A stretch of DNA of 14,563 bases from an uncultured Clostridia bacterium (GTDB lineage: Bacteria; Bacillota; Clostridia; Lachnospirales; Lachnospiraceae). The DNA lies in contig CALZBV010000041.1 in the NCBI GenBank assembly GCA_945622055.1, positions 1 through 14,563 of the forward strand, given 5' to 3'. Position numbers and translations under genes: made by a program. Of this stretch, positions 1 to 6,863 are shown one piece after another. Positions within the stretch are counted from its first letter, which is position 1; each line of letters opens with the position of its first letter. Below the pieces are notes generated by a model, which saw only the letters and a program-made list of their open reading frames with translations, ran no database searches and was not told the origin of the DNA.

Positions 1-1
1 A

Positions 2-55
2 GAGCGCAGTATGGGAAAAGCAAAGCGTGTTCTTGATAAGCGTCAGTTGATTTAG
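2..55 (+). CDS. paaK: C-terminal end of an upstream gene, probably phenylacetate-CoA ligase (partial)
   Basis: Only the last 17 codons are in the window, ending ERSMGKAKRVLDKRQLI and a TAG stop at 53-55. The R-S-x-G-K-A-K-R-V-x-D-x-R pattern resembles the extreme C terminus of PaaK-type arylacetate-CoA ligases, which load aryl acids onto CoA. In anaerobes such ligases are often followed directly by an ACT-domain protein, as here, and often lie beside indolepyruvate:ferredoxin oxidoreductase genes. The identification rests on a short tail plus gene order and is therefore tentative. Confidence 0.5.
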   Translation, partial: ERSMGKAKRVLDKRQLI

Positions 56-84
56 GTTGTTTGAAACGGAAAGGATGGGGTAAA

Positions 85-519
85 ATGTATTTGGAGCAAT
101 TATCTGTTTTTGTGGAAAACCGTGTGAGCAGAATAAATGATGTATTGCTTACACTGAAGAAAAACAACATCAATGTTTTGTCCTTAAGTCTTGCGGATAC
201 GAGTGAATATGGACTTTTGCGTCTGATTGTTGACCAGCCGGAGACCGGACGCAGTGTGTTGAAGGAAGAGGGCTTTTCTGCAATGCTTACGAAGGTGCTT
301 GGAGTAAAAATACCAAATGCCGTTGGAACGCTTCAGGCAATTCTTGCAATGCTTGGTGAGGCAGGAAGAAACGTTGAGTACATGTATGTTCTTTCGAACC
401 GCCGTGAGTTTTCTGCTATCGTGATTAAGACCGATGAGCCGGAAAAGGCAGCAGAGCTTTTGGTAAAGAACGGAGTTGAATTAGTAAAAGCAGAGGAAGT
501 TGAGTGCATTGGAGCATAA
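85..519 (+). CDS. ACT-domain protein (two tandem ACT domains)
   Basis: A 144-residue protein made of two ACT-like beta-alpha-beta repeats, about residues 3-68 (LEQLSVFVENR onward) and 72-140 (NAVGTLQAILAMLGEAGRNV onward). ACT domains are small ligand-binding modules that usually sense amino acids; the second repeat has the typical G-x-L-x-x-I-L-x-x-L-x-x-A-G-x-N-V helix. No catalytic domain is attached, so a stand-alone regulatory or binding subunit is likely. The ATG at 85 is preferred over the in-frame TTG at 61 because GGATGGGG lies just upstream of it and the domain begins at once. It sits 29 nt behind the putative PaaK stop, and stand-alone ACT proteins are commonly found next to PaaK. 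Its last 11 nt overlap the next gene, suggesting translational coupling. The ligand is unknown; an aromatic amino acid or aryl acid is an inference from context. Confidence 0.85.
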   Translation: MYLEQLSVFVENRVSRINDVLLTLKKNNINVLSLSLADTSEYGLLRLIVDQPETGRSVLKEEGFSAMLTKVLGVKIPNAVGTLQAILAMLGEAGRNVEYMYVLSNRREFSAIVIKTDEPEKAAELLVKNGVELVKAEEVECIGA

Positions 520-1351
520 GGTTATTGATTTTCATACACATGCGTTTCCGGATAGGATTGCTGAGAAGACAATTCAGATGTTGTCTGCCAAAGCAAATAT
601 TCCGGCACACAGCGACGGAACTGCAGATGGACTGCGGAGGGTGCTTTATGACGCCGGGATTTCTCTTGGCGTCCTCCTTCCGGTAGTTACAAAAGCGGAG
701 CAGTTTGAAGCAATCACAAGCTTTGCAGAGCAGCAAAATCAAGTATTTTTGGAGGAACAACCGGAGAAGGCTTTGGCGGCAGGAAAGGCGCAGTTGCTTT
801 CCTTTGGTGGAATTCATCCGGATTCCCCTGATTTCAAAAAAGAACTGCGGAAGTTAGCTGAGTGTGGATTTCGCGGAGTGAAGCTGCATCCGGATTATCA
901 GGGCGTAAATTTTGATGATATTCGTTATATGCGGATTGTGGAGTACGCATCTGAGCTTGGTCTGGTGATTATTACCCACGCCGGAGTTGATGTTGGAATT
1001 CCGGAGCCGGTGCGGTGTTCACCGGCGCGCGCGCTTAAGGTGATACGGGAGGTAAAGCCGGAAAAGCTGGTACTTGCGCACTGTGGTGGCTGGAAGCTTT
1101 GGGAAGAGGTGCTTTTGGTGCTGGCAGGAGAACCGGTGTATATGGATACAGCCTTTTCCATGGGTTATATTTCTCCGGAGCTTTTTGTAACGCTTTGCCG
1201 GACACATGGAGCTGATAAGGTTTTGTTTGCAACGGATTGTCCATGGGGAGATCCAAAGAAGGATTTAGAGAGCTTTCGGGCAATGTCACTTACAAATGAG
1301 GAGCAGGAGCTGATTTTGCACCGGAATGCAGAGAAGCTTCTTGGGCTTTGA
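509..1351 (+). CDS. Metal-dependent amidohydrolase (Amidohydrolase_2 family)
   Basis: A 280-residue TIM-barrel hydrolase of the amidohydrolase superfamily. The metal and catalytic positions are in order: D-F-H9-T-H11 at the end of strand 1, K125-L-H127-P, H157-A-G after strand 5, H191-C-G-G after strand 6, and T-D243-C-P-W after strand 8. This arrangement fits the Amidohydrolase_2 group of hydrolases and decarboxylases acting on small cyclic or carboxylated substrates; the actual substrate cannot be read from the sequence. No ATG is available. TTG at 509 is chosen because GAGGAAG at 493-499 lies at a workable distance; the in-frame TTG at 500 abuts that same motif. The start lies inside the ACT gene (11-nt overlap), so the two are probably coupled. 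No signal peptide is seen; it should be cytoplasmic. Confidence 0.85.
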   Translation: MEHKVIDFHTHAFPDRIAEKTIQMLSAKANIPAHSDGTADGLRRVLYDAGISLGVLLPVVTKAEQFEAITSFAEQQNQVFLEEQPEKALAAGKAQLLSFGGIHPDSPDFKKELRKLAECGFRGVKLHPDYQGVNFDDIRYMRIVEYASELGLVIITHAGVDVGIPEPVRCSPARALKVIREVKPEKLVLAHCGGWKLWEEVLLVLAGEPVYMDTAFSMGYISPELFVTLCRTHGADKVLFATDCPWGDPKKDLESFRAMSLTNEEQELILHRNAEKLLGL

Positions 1352-1402
1352 GCAGTGTAATAAGAGAGAGTTCATATGTGGTTACGGTTTTGTACCGGAC
1401 AA

Positions 1403-1449
1403 CTTTAATGCGTTAAAACGCAACGCATTGAAGCGTAACACTTTAATGC
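1403..1449. repeat. Three alternating copies of a 9-bp arm in the symporter leader
   Basis: CTTTAATGC occurs at 1403-1411 and again at 1441-1449, with its near-exact reverse complement GCATTGAAG between them at 1425-1433. The left and middle copies extend to 12-bp arms (1403-1414 and 1422-1433, 11 of 12 paired) with a 7-nt spacer. The middle and right copies form 9-bp arms, also with a 7-nt spacer. The middle arm can pair with either neighbour but not both. It may be a multi-site operator or an RNA with two exclusive hairpins. Confidence 0.6.
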
Positions 1450-1456
1450 AGATAAG
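1428..1456 (+). promoter_or_regulatory. Possible promoter of the sodium:solute symporter gene
   Basis: TTGAAG at 1428-1433 and GATAAG at 1451-1456 are separated by 17 nt, each matching 4 of 6 consensus bases. The -35 lies inside the middle repeat arm and the right arm fills the spacer, so a protein bound to the repeats would cover this promoter. The match is weak, and transcription from upstream is equally possible. Confidence 0.3.
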
Positions 1457-1491
1457 TTTAGAGAGGATATTTCTGAGAAAAGGAGAAGAAA

Positions 1492-3036
1492 ATGTTAGTA
1501 AAGATTCTTTTACTGCTTGTCTTTTTCGGAACGATGGTCGGTGTTGGCTTTTATTCCAGAAGACATGCAACGGATGTGAACGGATTTGTTCTTGGCGGAA
1601 GAGGGGTAGGCCCATGGCTTACGGCTTTTGCATACGGGACCTCGTATTTCTCTGCAGTTGTATTTGTTGGATATGCAGGTCAGTTTGGTTGGAAATACGG
1701 TATGTCTGCCACCTGGATTGGTATCGGAAATGCAGTTATCGGTTCTTTGCTTGCCTGGGTAGTATTGGGACGTCGTACCCGGATTATGAGTAAGCATTAC
1801 TCTGCAAGTACCATGCCGGATTTCTTCGGAAAGCGTTATGACAGTAATGCACTTCGAATTGCAGCATCGGTGATTTCTTTTGTGTTTCTGATTCCGTACA
1901 CAGCATCCGTTTATAACGGATTATCCCGTCTGTTTGGTATGGCCTTTGACATTCCGTATACGGTGTGTGTTATTACGATGGCTGTTCTGACCGGGGTATA
2001 TGTGATTCTTGGCGGGTATATGGCAACTGCAATCAATGACTTTATTCAGGGTATCGTAATGCTCTTTGGTATTGTTGCGGTTATCGTTGCTGTATTAAAC
2101 GGTCAGGGTGGTTTTTTAGAGGCGGTAAAGAAGCTGGCCGAGTTTGAGAGCGATGTCGCTATAACAGCCGGTCAGAAGGGTGCATTTACTTCCTTCTTCG
2201 GTCCGGACCCGATGAATCTTCTGGGAGTTGTAATTCTTACTTCTCTCGGAACCTGGGGACTTCCGCAGATGGTACATAAGTTCTACGCAATTAAGGATGA
2301 GCGTGCGGTACGTACCGGTACCATTATTTCTACGTTGTTTGCTGTAGTCATTTCCTGCGGATGTTATTTCCTTGGTGGATTCGGCCGTCTGTTTGATTCG
2401 CCACAGATTTACGGTGAGAGCGGAAAGATTATATATGATGCCATTGTACCGACGATGCTTTCCAGATTACCGGATATTTTGATTGGTATCGTAATTGTAC
2501 TGGTACTGTCAGCGTCCATGTCAACGCTTTCCTCCCTTGTGCTGACCTCCAGCTCTACCTTGACGCTTGATGTTATCCGGGGAAATATTGTAAAGAAGAT
2601 GAGTGAGAAGAAGCAGCTGCTTTACATGCGCGTTCTTCTGGTATTCTTTATTGTCATATCCGTTGTAATTGCACTGAATCCGCCAACATTTATTGCACAG
2701 CTCATGGGTATTTCCTGGGGGGCTCTTGCCGGTGCGTTTTTGGCCCCGTTCTTATACGGTTTGTATTGGAAGGGTGTAACGAGGTCTGCTGTCTGGGCAA
2801 GCTTTGCGACAGGTGTTGGAATTACGGTTGCAAATATGTTTATTAAGTTCATTGCGTCTCCAATCAATGCAGGTGCAATCGCGATGATTGCCGGTCTGAT
2901 TGTTGTTCCGGTGGTAAGTCTGATTACTCCGAAGATGAAAAGGGAGACTGTGGAGAACGGATTTGCGTGCTATGAAAAGCAGGTTGTCGTAGAAAATAAG
3001 ATTGCGCTTCCGAAGGAAGAAACGGAAAAGAAATAG
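1492..3036 (+). CDS. Sodium:solute symporter (SSF family)
   Basis: A 514-residue, strongly hydrophobic protein with about 13 predicted membrane spans, the size and layout of the SSF family (PutP, PanF, sialic-acid and sugar transporters). Diagnostic segments are the N-terminal GFVLGGRGVGPWLTAFAYG, the S-T-M-P-D-F-F-G-K-R-Y loop, the V-I-L-G-G-Y-M-A-T-A-I-N-D-F-I-Q-G segment, and the L-S-A-S-M-S-T-L-S-S-L-V-L-T-S-S-S helix that in SSF proteins contributes to the Na+ site. It should import a small organic solute with Na+ across the cytoplasmic membrane. The substrate is not readable: it differs clearly from the PutP-like paralogue at 8377-9912. The ATG at 1492 has AAAGGAGAAG just upstream. It follows the amidohydrolase by 140 nt; delivery of a substrate for that enzyme is only a guess from proximity. 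Confidence 0.9.
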   Translation: MLVKILLLLVFFGTMVGVGFYSRRHATDVNGFVLGGRGVGPWLTAFAYGTSYFSAVVFVGYAGQFGWKYGMSATWIGIGNAVIGSLLAWVVLGRRTRIMSKHYSASTMPDFFGKRYDSNALRIAASVISFVFLIPYTASVYNGLSRLFGMAFDIPYTVCVITMAVLTGVYVILGGYMATAINDFIQGIVMLFGIVAVIVAVLNGQGGFLEAVKKLAEFESDVAITAGQKGAFTSFFGPDPMNLLGVVILTSLGTWGLPQMVHKFYAIKDERAVRTGTIISTLFAVVISCGCYFLGGFGRLFDSPQIYGESGKIIYDAIVPTMLSRLPDILIGIVIVLVLSASMSTLSSLVLTSSSTLTLDVIRGNIVKKMSEKKQLLYMRVLLVFFIVISVVIALNPPTFIAQLMGISWGALAGAFLAPFLYGLYWKGVTRSAVWASFATGVGITVANMFIKFIASPINAGAIAMIAGLIVVPVVSLITPKMKRETVENGFACYEKQVVVENKIALPKEETEKK

Positions 3037-3071
3037 GAAAAGTTTCTGTTGAAATAAGAAAAGTTTCTGTT
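3031..3071. repeat. Tandem direct repeat with 21-bp period upstream of the amidase gene
   Basis: AAATAGGAAAAGTTTCTGTT at 3031-3050 is repeated with one mismatch at 3052-3071. The first copy begins in the last codons of the symporter gene. The 21-bp period (two helical turns) puts both copies on the same DNA face, and the second ends 4 nt before the -35 of the amidase promoter, the usual place for an activator site. A chance local duplication is also possible. Confidence 0.6.
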
Positions 3072-3075
3072 CATA

Positions 3076-3104
3076 TTGAAAAAAACGAACAAAAGAGGTA
3101 AACT
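3076..3104 (+). promoter_or_regulatory. Sigma-A-type promoter of the amidase gene
   Basis: TTGAAA (3076-3081, 5 of 6 consensus) and TAAACT (3099-3104, 4 of 6) are separated by the optimal 17 nt. Transcription would begin near 3111, about 29 nt before the amidase ATG. The paired direct repeats lie immediately upstream. Confidence 0.55.
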
Positions 3105-3139
3105 GTAACGGGTAATATTTTATTGCAGAGGATTACAGG

Positions 3140-4075
3140 ATGAACAAAGCAAAAGAGATAGTTGAGAAAATGAAAAATTGGTTTCAACAGCTTTCGCAAG
3201 AAACCAGGAAGGTGCTTTTAGGTGCTTTTGTGCTTACTTTTTTTCTTTGTGTAATTGTGATTGCACAGGGGATTAGGATAAGTAAGGTTAAAAAGGAACT
3301 GAAGTCGGTGCAGACAGCTTCAAGGTCGTTGCAGGAAGAGCTTGACAAGCTTTCAGCAGAAAAAAACGAGATAGCATCCCAGAAAAATGGAAAGACGCAG
3401 AGTGAAGGAAACGAGCTTCCGACGCAGACCCCTGTTCCGACGGAAGTGCCGGTGATAACTCCGGAGCCCAAAAAATATATTGTATGCGTCGATGCCGGCC
3501 ATGGTGGCTGGGATGGTGGTGCAGTGTTATGGGAAAAGGGTGAGGAAAAGAGAATCGAGAAAAACGATAATCTCTGGCTTGCGTCCTTATTCCGGGACGC
3601 GCTGCAGGAGTACAATGTTGAAGTGGTCATGACACGTGATACGGATGTGTTTTTGGAATTATGGGAGCGGACGGACATTGCCAATCAGGTAAATGCAGAT
3701 GTTTTAATTTCATTTCACCGTAACTCGTATAACGGCGAAGGGGAAGCAAAAGGTGTAGAATTCTGGATTCACAGCAGCAGACCGGCCGGCGCAGAGGAGC
3801 TTGCACAACGGATGTTGGATTCGGTCGTGCAGGTAGGCGGTATGCAAAGCCGTGGCGTGAAAAATGGTGCACAATCCGGAACGAAAGATGACTATGCAAT
3901 TAACCGTGCTGCAAATATGACGAGTATGATTGCGGAATTCGGGTTTGTTACAAGCCCGTCGGATAATTCGGCATATGACCGGTATGGAGCGGAGTATGCG
4001 AAAGCGATGGCCAAGACGGTTTTTACCTGGTTGGAGGAGAACAGTCCGAAAAACAAGACGAATACAGATGAGTGA
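3140..4075 (+). CDS. N-acetylmuramoyl-L-alanine amidase (Amidase_3), membrane-anchored
   Basis: A 311-residue zinc amidase that cleaves the bond between N-acetylmuramic acid and L-alanine in peptidoglycan. A single N-terminal membrane span (about residues 24-45) acts as an uncleaved anchor. A short coiled coil (about 48-80, rich in K, E, L and Q) and a Pro/Thr linker (about 90-110) follow, then the Amidase_3 domain from about 112. All expected catalytic positions are present: H121 in D-A-G-H-G-G, E140 in R-I-E-K-N, H193 in S-F-H-R-N and E266 in A-E-F-G-F. ATG 3140 has AGAGGA 8 nt upstream. The gene has its own promoter and terminator, so it is a single-gene unit. The CwlD/AmiC-like fold suggests roles in cell separation, wall turnover or sporulation; which one cannot be decided here. 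Confidence 0.9.
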   Translation: MNKAKEIVEKMKNWFQQLSQETRKVLLGAFVLTFFLCVIVIAQGIRISKVKKELKSVQTASRSLQEELDKLSAEKNEIASQKNGKTQSEGNELPTQTPVPTEVPVITPEPKKYIVCVDAGHGGWDGGAVLWEKGEEKRIEKNDNLWLASLFRDALQEYNVEVVMTRDTDVFLELWERTDIANQVNADVLISFHRNSYNGEGEAKGVEFWIHSSRPAGAEELAQRMLDSVVQVGGMQSRGVKNGAQSGTKDDYAINRAANMTSMIAEFGFVTSPSDNSAYDRYGAEYAKAMAKTVFTWLEENSPKNKTNTDE

Positions 4076-4083
4076 TTAAAATG

Positions 4084-4122
4084 AAAACGAGATGTTCATG
4101 GAGAGCATCTCGTTTTTTTTTC
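4084..4122 (+). terminator. Rho-independent terminator of the amidase gene
   Basis: AAAACGAGATG (4084-4094) pairs with CATCTCGTTTT (4106-4116). The stem continues inward through a G-U pair to a 5-nt loop, and a run of nine T begins at 4113. It separates the amidase gene from the pst operon. Confidence 0.9.
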
Positions 4123-4125
4123 TTA

Positions 4126-4157
4126 GATTTTACATAGAAATGCTGACTGATTTTACA
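4126..4157 (+). promoter_or_regulatory. Paired GATTTTACA motifs before pstS; possible PhoP boxes
   Basis: GATTTTACA occurs at 4126-4134 and 4149-4157, start to start 23 bp. Each contains TTTACA, which fits the TTnACA half-site known for Bacillus PhoP. Spacing is about twice the usual 11-bp repeat and I see no third half-site between them, so the assignment is weak. The pst promoter must lie here, after the terminator ending at 4122, but no good -10/-35 pair is visible. Confidence 0.35.
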
Positions 4158-4170
4158 AAGGAGATTTAGA

Positions 4171-4212
4171 ATGTGTTTTGAAATCAAGAATAAATGGAGG
4201 ACAAAACAATGA
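4171..4212 (+). CDS. Possible 13-residue leader ORF overlapping the pstS start
   Basis: ATG at 4171 is preceded by AAAGGAG (4157-4163) at a 7-nt spacing, an excellent ribosome binding site. It opens a frame encoding MCFEIKNKWRTKQ, and its TGA (4210-4212) overlaps the pstS ATG (4209-4211) as ATGA. The codons for W9-R10 lie over the pstS ribosome binding site GGAGG (4196-4200), so ribosomes translating the leader would pass through and end exactly at the pstS start. The arrangement suggests translational coupling or a regulatory leader. It could also be chance, since 13 codons is short and the peptide resembles nothing I know. Confidence 0.45.
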   Translation: MCFEIKNKWRTKQ

Positions 4213-5021
4213 GAATGATGAAAAAGTTTTTCGGTGTACTTGCGATGGCAACGGTAGTTGCAACTGTGACTGCAGGCTGTGGTGGAGGAGAAAAGTCAGT
4301 TTCCACAGATGGATCTACTTCTATGGAGAAGGTGATTGGTGCTCTTGGAGAAGCATTTATGGAAAACAATAAAGGAGTATCCTTTACATACAATCCAACC
4401 GGCTCCGGAACAGGAATTACCGCGGTTTCAGAAGGTACCTGCGATATAGGACTTTCCAGCCGGGCGTTAAAGGCGGCAGAAAAAGAATCCGGTCTGGAGG
4501 AAACAGTGCTTGCATATGATGGAATCGCACTTGTGGTAAATCCGAATAATCCGGTTACTGATATGAACGTAGAAACTATTGCCAAGATTTACACCGGCGA
4601 AATCAAGAATTGGAAGGAAGTAGGAGGCAACGATGCGGAAATCGTTTTGATCGGAAGAGAGGCCGGTAGTGGTACCAGAGACGGATTTGAATCGATTACC
4701 GGAACGAAGGAAAAATGTGCATATCGCCAGGAACTGACTTCTACAGGTGATGTGATTACCACAGTATCTCAGAACCCGGATGCCATCGGATATGCTTCCC
4801 TTGCTTCGGTAAAGAGTACGGTAAAGGTGGTAACTGTTGACGGAGTAATACCATCCGAGGAGACAATCAAGAATGGTAGCTATGTGATTCAGAGACCGTT
4901 TGTATTTGTGACAAAAAAAGACAAAAAACTTTCTAAGACCGCACAGAGTTTCTTTGATTGGGCTCTTTCGAAAGAGGCAAATGAGTACATCAAAAAGGCA
5001 GGAGCTGTACCGGCGAACTAA
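4209..5021 (+). CDS. pstS: Phosphate ABC transporter, substrate-binding lipoprotein PstS
   Basis: A 270-residue extracellular lipoprotein that captures phosphate for the PstCAB permease. A lipoprotein signal peptide (K5-K6, hydrophobic core, T-A-G-C24 lipobox) predicts lipid attachment at C24 to the outer face of the membrane. Phosphate-contact loops typical of PstS are visible: G-S-T-S-M (35-39), N-P-T-G-S-G-T-G, and G-R-E-A-G-S-G-T-R (149-157). ATG 4209 is chosen because GGAGG (4196-4200) lies 8 nt before it; the upstream in-frame ATG at 4194 overlaps that binding site and would put charged residues ahead of the signal peptide. It is the first gene of pstSCAB-phoU and is separated from pstC by a strong hairpin, which would favour more PstS than permease. 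Phosphate-starvation induction is expected from the family. Confidence 0.95.
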   Translation: MRMMKKFFGVLAMATVVATVTAGCGGGEKSVSTDGSTSMEKVIGALGEAFMENNKGVSFTYNPTGSGTGITAVSEGTCDIGLSSRALKAAEKESGLEETVLAYDGIALVVNPNNPVTDMNVETIAKIYTGEIKNWKEVGGNDAEIVLIGREAGSGTRDGFESITGTKEKCAYRQELTSTGDVITTVSQNPDAIGYASLASVKSTVKVVTVDGVIPSEETIKNGSYVIQRPFVFVTKKDKKLSKTAQSFFDWALSKEANEYIKKAGAVPAN

Positions 5022-5038
5022 AGGGGTTCAAAACAGAT

Positions 5039-5081
5039 ATGCGATGGGGTAATCTTTTTTTCGGGTGATACCCCATCGCAT
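5039..5081 (+). promoter_or_regulatory. Strong intercistronic hairpin between pstS and pstC
   Basis: ATGCGATGGGGTA (5039-5051) and TACCCCATCGCAT (5069-5081) form a perfect 13-bp stem with a 17-nt loop that holds a T-run. Only a weak T stretch (GTTTTCT) follows, so it is more likely a partial terminator or a stabiliser of the pstS transcript than a full terminator. Such elements after binding-protein genes are known to give excess binding protein over permease. Confidence 0.75.
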
Positions 5082-5102
5082 GTTTTCTATGGAGAAGAAT
5101 GG

Positions 5103-5969
5103 ATGAAAAGAAGAAAAACATTGGAAACGGTAATACATGGAGTATTTCTTGCGGCTGGATTAATCACGATAGCATTTGTGCTTATGATAACGATTTATCT
5201 TATCATCGCAGGTATACCTGCGATTCGTGAAATTGGATTGTCTTCATTTTTATTTGGCGCAAAATGGGAATCCACCGCAAATGATCCGAAATTTGGTATT
5301 TTGCCATTTATTTTGACAAGTATATACGGAACGGCAGGTGCAATTTTGATTGGTACACCGATTGGGTTCTTTTCTGCAGTCTATCTTGCAAAGATTGCAC
5401 CAAAATCGGTGAAACGAGTGGTAGAAACTGCGGTAAGTCTTCTGGCGGGAATTCCTTCGGTAGTCTATGGCTTGGTTGGAATGCTTGTTCTGGTACCGTC
5501 CATAAGAAAGCTATTCCATGTGCCGGATGGTGCAAGCTTACTTGCTGCAATGATTGTGCTGGCGGTTATGGTACTTCCATCCATTATTAAGGTGTCTCTT
5601 ACAGCACTTGCGGCGGTTCCTAAGGAGTACGAGGAAGGCTCAATGGCGCTTGGAGCTACCCCGGTGGAGACTTATTTCAAGGTATCAGTTCCGGCTGCAA
5701 AAAGCGGAATCGCAGCTGCAGTTGTTCTGGGGGTGGGAAGAGCAATCGGAGAAGCAATGGCAGTGATGATGGTATCCGGAAACGTGCCTAATATGCCTTC
5801 CTTATTTGAGAGTGTAAGATTTTTAACAACTGCTGTAGCAAGCGAAATGTCTTATTCCTCCGGTTTGCAGCGTCAGGCTTTGTTCTCCGTTGCACTCGTA
5901 TTGTTTGTGTTTATTATGCTGATTAATGCAACACTGAATTTCCTGTTGAAACGACAGAAGGAAAAGTAG
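5103..5969 (+). CDS. pstC: Phosphate ABC transporter permease PstC
   Basis: A 288-residue integral membrane protein with about six spans, one half of the phosphate channel with PstA. The binding-protein-dependent permease domain covers about residues 70-285. It includes the cytoplasmic EAA loop (about 174-190, P-K-E-Y-E-E-G-S-M-A-L-G-A-T-P) that docks on PstB, followed by the G-R-A-I-G-E-A-M-A-V segment characteristic of Pst permeases. The first span begins near residue 15 after a basic K-R-R-K N terminus. ATG 5103 has GGAGAAG 5 nt upstream; an out-of-frame ATG at 5099 gives only a short ORF. It lies 81 nt after pstS, across the hairpin, and 30 nt before pstA. Confidence 0.95.
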   Translation: MKRRKTLETVIHGVFLAAGLITIAFVLMITIYLIIAGIPAIREIGLSSFLFGAKWESTANDPKFGILPFILTSIYGTAGAILIGTPIGFFSAVYLAKIAPKSVKRVVETAVSLLAGIPSVVYGLVGMLVLVPSIRKLFHVPDGASLLAAMIVLAVMVLPSIIKVSLTALAAVPKEYEEGSMALGATPVETYFKVSVPAAKSGIAAAVVLGVGRAIGEAMAVMMVSGNVPNMPSLFESVRFLTTAVASEMSYSSGLQRQALFSVALVLFVFIMLINATLNFLLKRQKEK

Positions 5970-5999
5970 GATGTCAATTTGAAGCTTTAGGAGGAAAAG

Positions 6000-6863
6000 A
6001 TGGAGATGAAGAAAAAAAGAACAGGACGGTTTATCTATGGAGCTATGCTGCATTTCCTGATGATTGCATCGGCAGGAATCACGACAATACTTGTAATATT
6101 TATGATTATATACGTATTGTGGAAAGGAATACCGTATGTTACGTGGGAATTGCTTTCCACGAAGCCGAGCTATCTGAGTGGGAAGATTGGAATTTTACCG
6201 GATATCCTGAATACAGTATATTTGATTCTGGCAACTCTGGTTGTTCTTCTTCCGCTCGGAGTTGGGGCGGCTGTGTATTTAACTGAGTATGCAAAGAATA
6301 AAAAAATGGTTGAACTGATTGAGTATGCGGCGGAGACATTATCCGGAATTCCGTCCATTATTTATGGTCTGGTTGGAATGCTGCTGTTCTGTCAGTTTTT
6401 GAATCTGCAAAAATCATTGATTGCAGGTGCCTGCACTCTTGTCATTATGAATCTTCCGACCGTTATGAGAACAACGCAGGAAAGCTTAAAGACAGTACCA
6501 CAGGGGTACCGGGAAGGAGCCTTTGGTCTTGGAGCAGGTAAATGGCACATGATTCGTACCGTAGTACTTCCGGAATGTATGGATGGAATCATTACAGGAT
6601 GTATTCTTTCGGTTGGTCGAATACTTGGCGAGTCAGCAGCACTTTTGTTTACTGCAGGATTTGCGCATGCGCTCAATGGTTTGTTTGATGGACTGACAAG
6701 TTCCGGTGCAACACTTACCGTAGCACTTTATGTTTATGCAAAGGAAGAGGGGGAGTTTGAGGTCGCATTTGCCATTGCGGCGATTTTGATGATACTTACC
6801 TTTGCTATGAACCTGATTGCAGATTTGACAGGGAAATATTTTGAGAAAAGGAGAAACACATGA
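6000..6863 (+). CDS. pstA: Phosphate ABC transporter permease PstA
   Basis: A 287-residue partner of PstC with about six membrane spans. It has the permease domain with the EAA loop at about 166-182 (V-P-Q-G-Y-R-E-G-A-F-G-L-G-A-G) and the G-R-I-L-G-E-S-A-A-L-L segment typical of PstA. An early I-L-P-D-I-L-N-T-V motif precedes the domain as in other PstA proteins. ATG 6000 has AGGAGG at 5989-5994. The ATG at 6006 is the alternative start, but its spacing is longer. The stop overlaps the pstB start as ATGA, so the two are translationally coupled, consistent with a fixed permease-ATPase ratio. Confidence 0.95.
   Translation: MEMKKKRTGRFIYGAMLHFLMIASAGITTILVIFMIIYVLWKGIPYVTWELLSTKPSYLSGKIGILPDILNTVYLILATLVVLLPLGVGAAVYLTEYAKNKKMVELIEYAAETLSGIPSIIYGLVGMLLFCQFLNLQKSLIAGACTLVIMNLPTVMRTTQESLKTVPQGYREGAFGLGAGKWHMIRTVVLPECMDGIITGCILSVGRILGESAALLFTAGFAHALNGLFDGLTSSGATLTVALYVYAKEEGEFEVAFAIAAILMILTFAMNLIADLTGKYFEKRRNT

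Noticed and set aside
1326..1793. Plus-strand 155-codon frame spanning the end of the amidohydrolase and the start of the symporter
   Set aside because: It has no ribosome binding site, Cys/Trp/Arg-rich low-quality composition, and overlaps two clear genes in another frame.
4194..4208. ATG 4194 as the start of PstS
   Set aside because: It overlaps the GGAGG ribosome binding site of ATG 4209 and would add acidic residues before the signal peptide.
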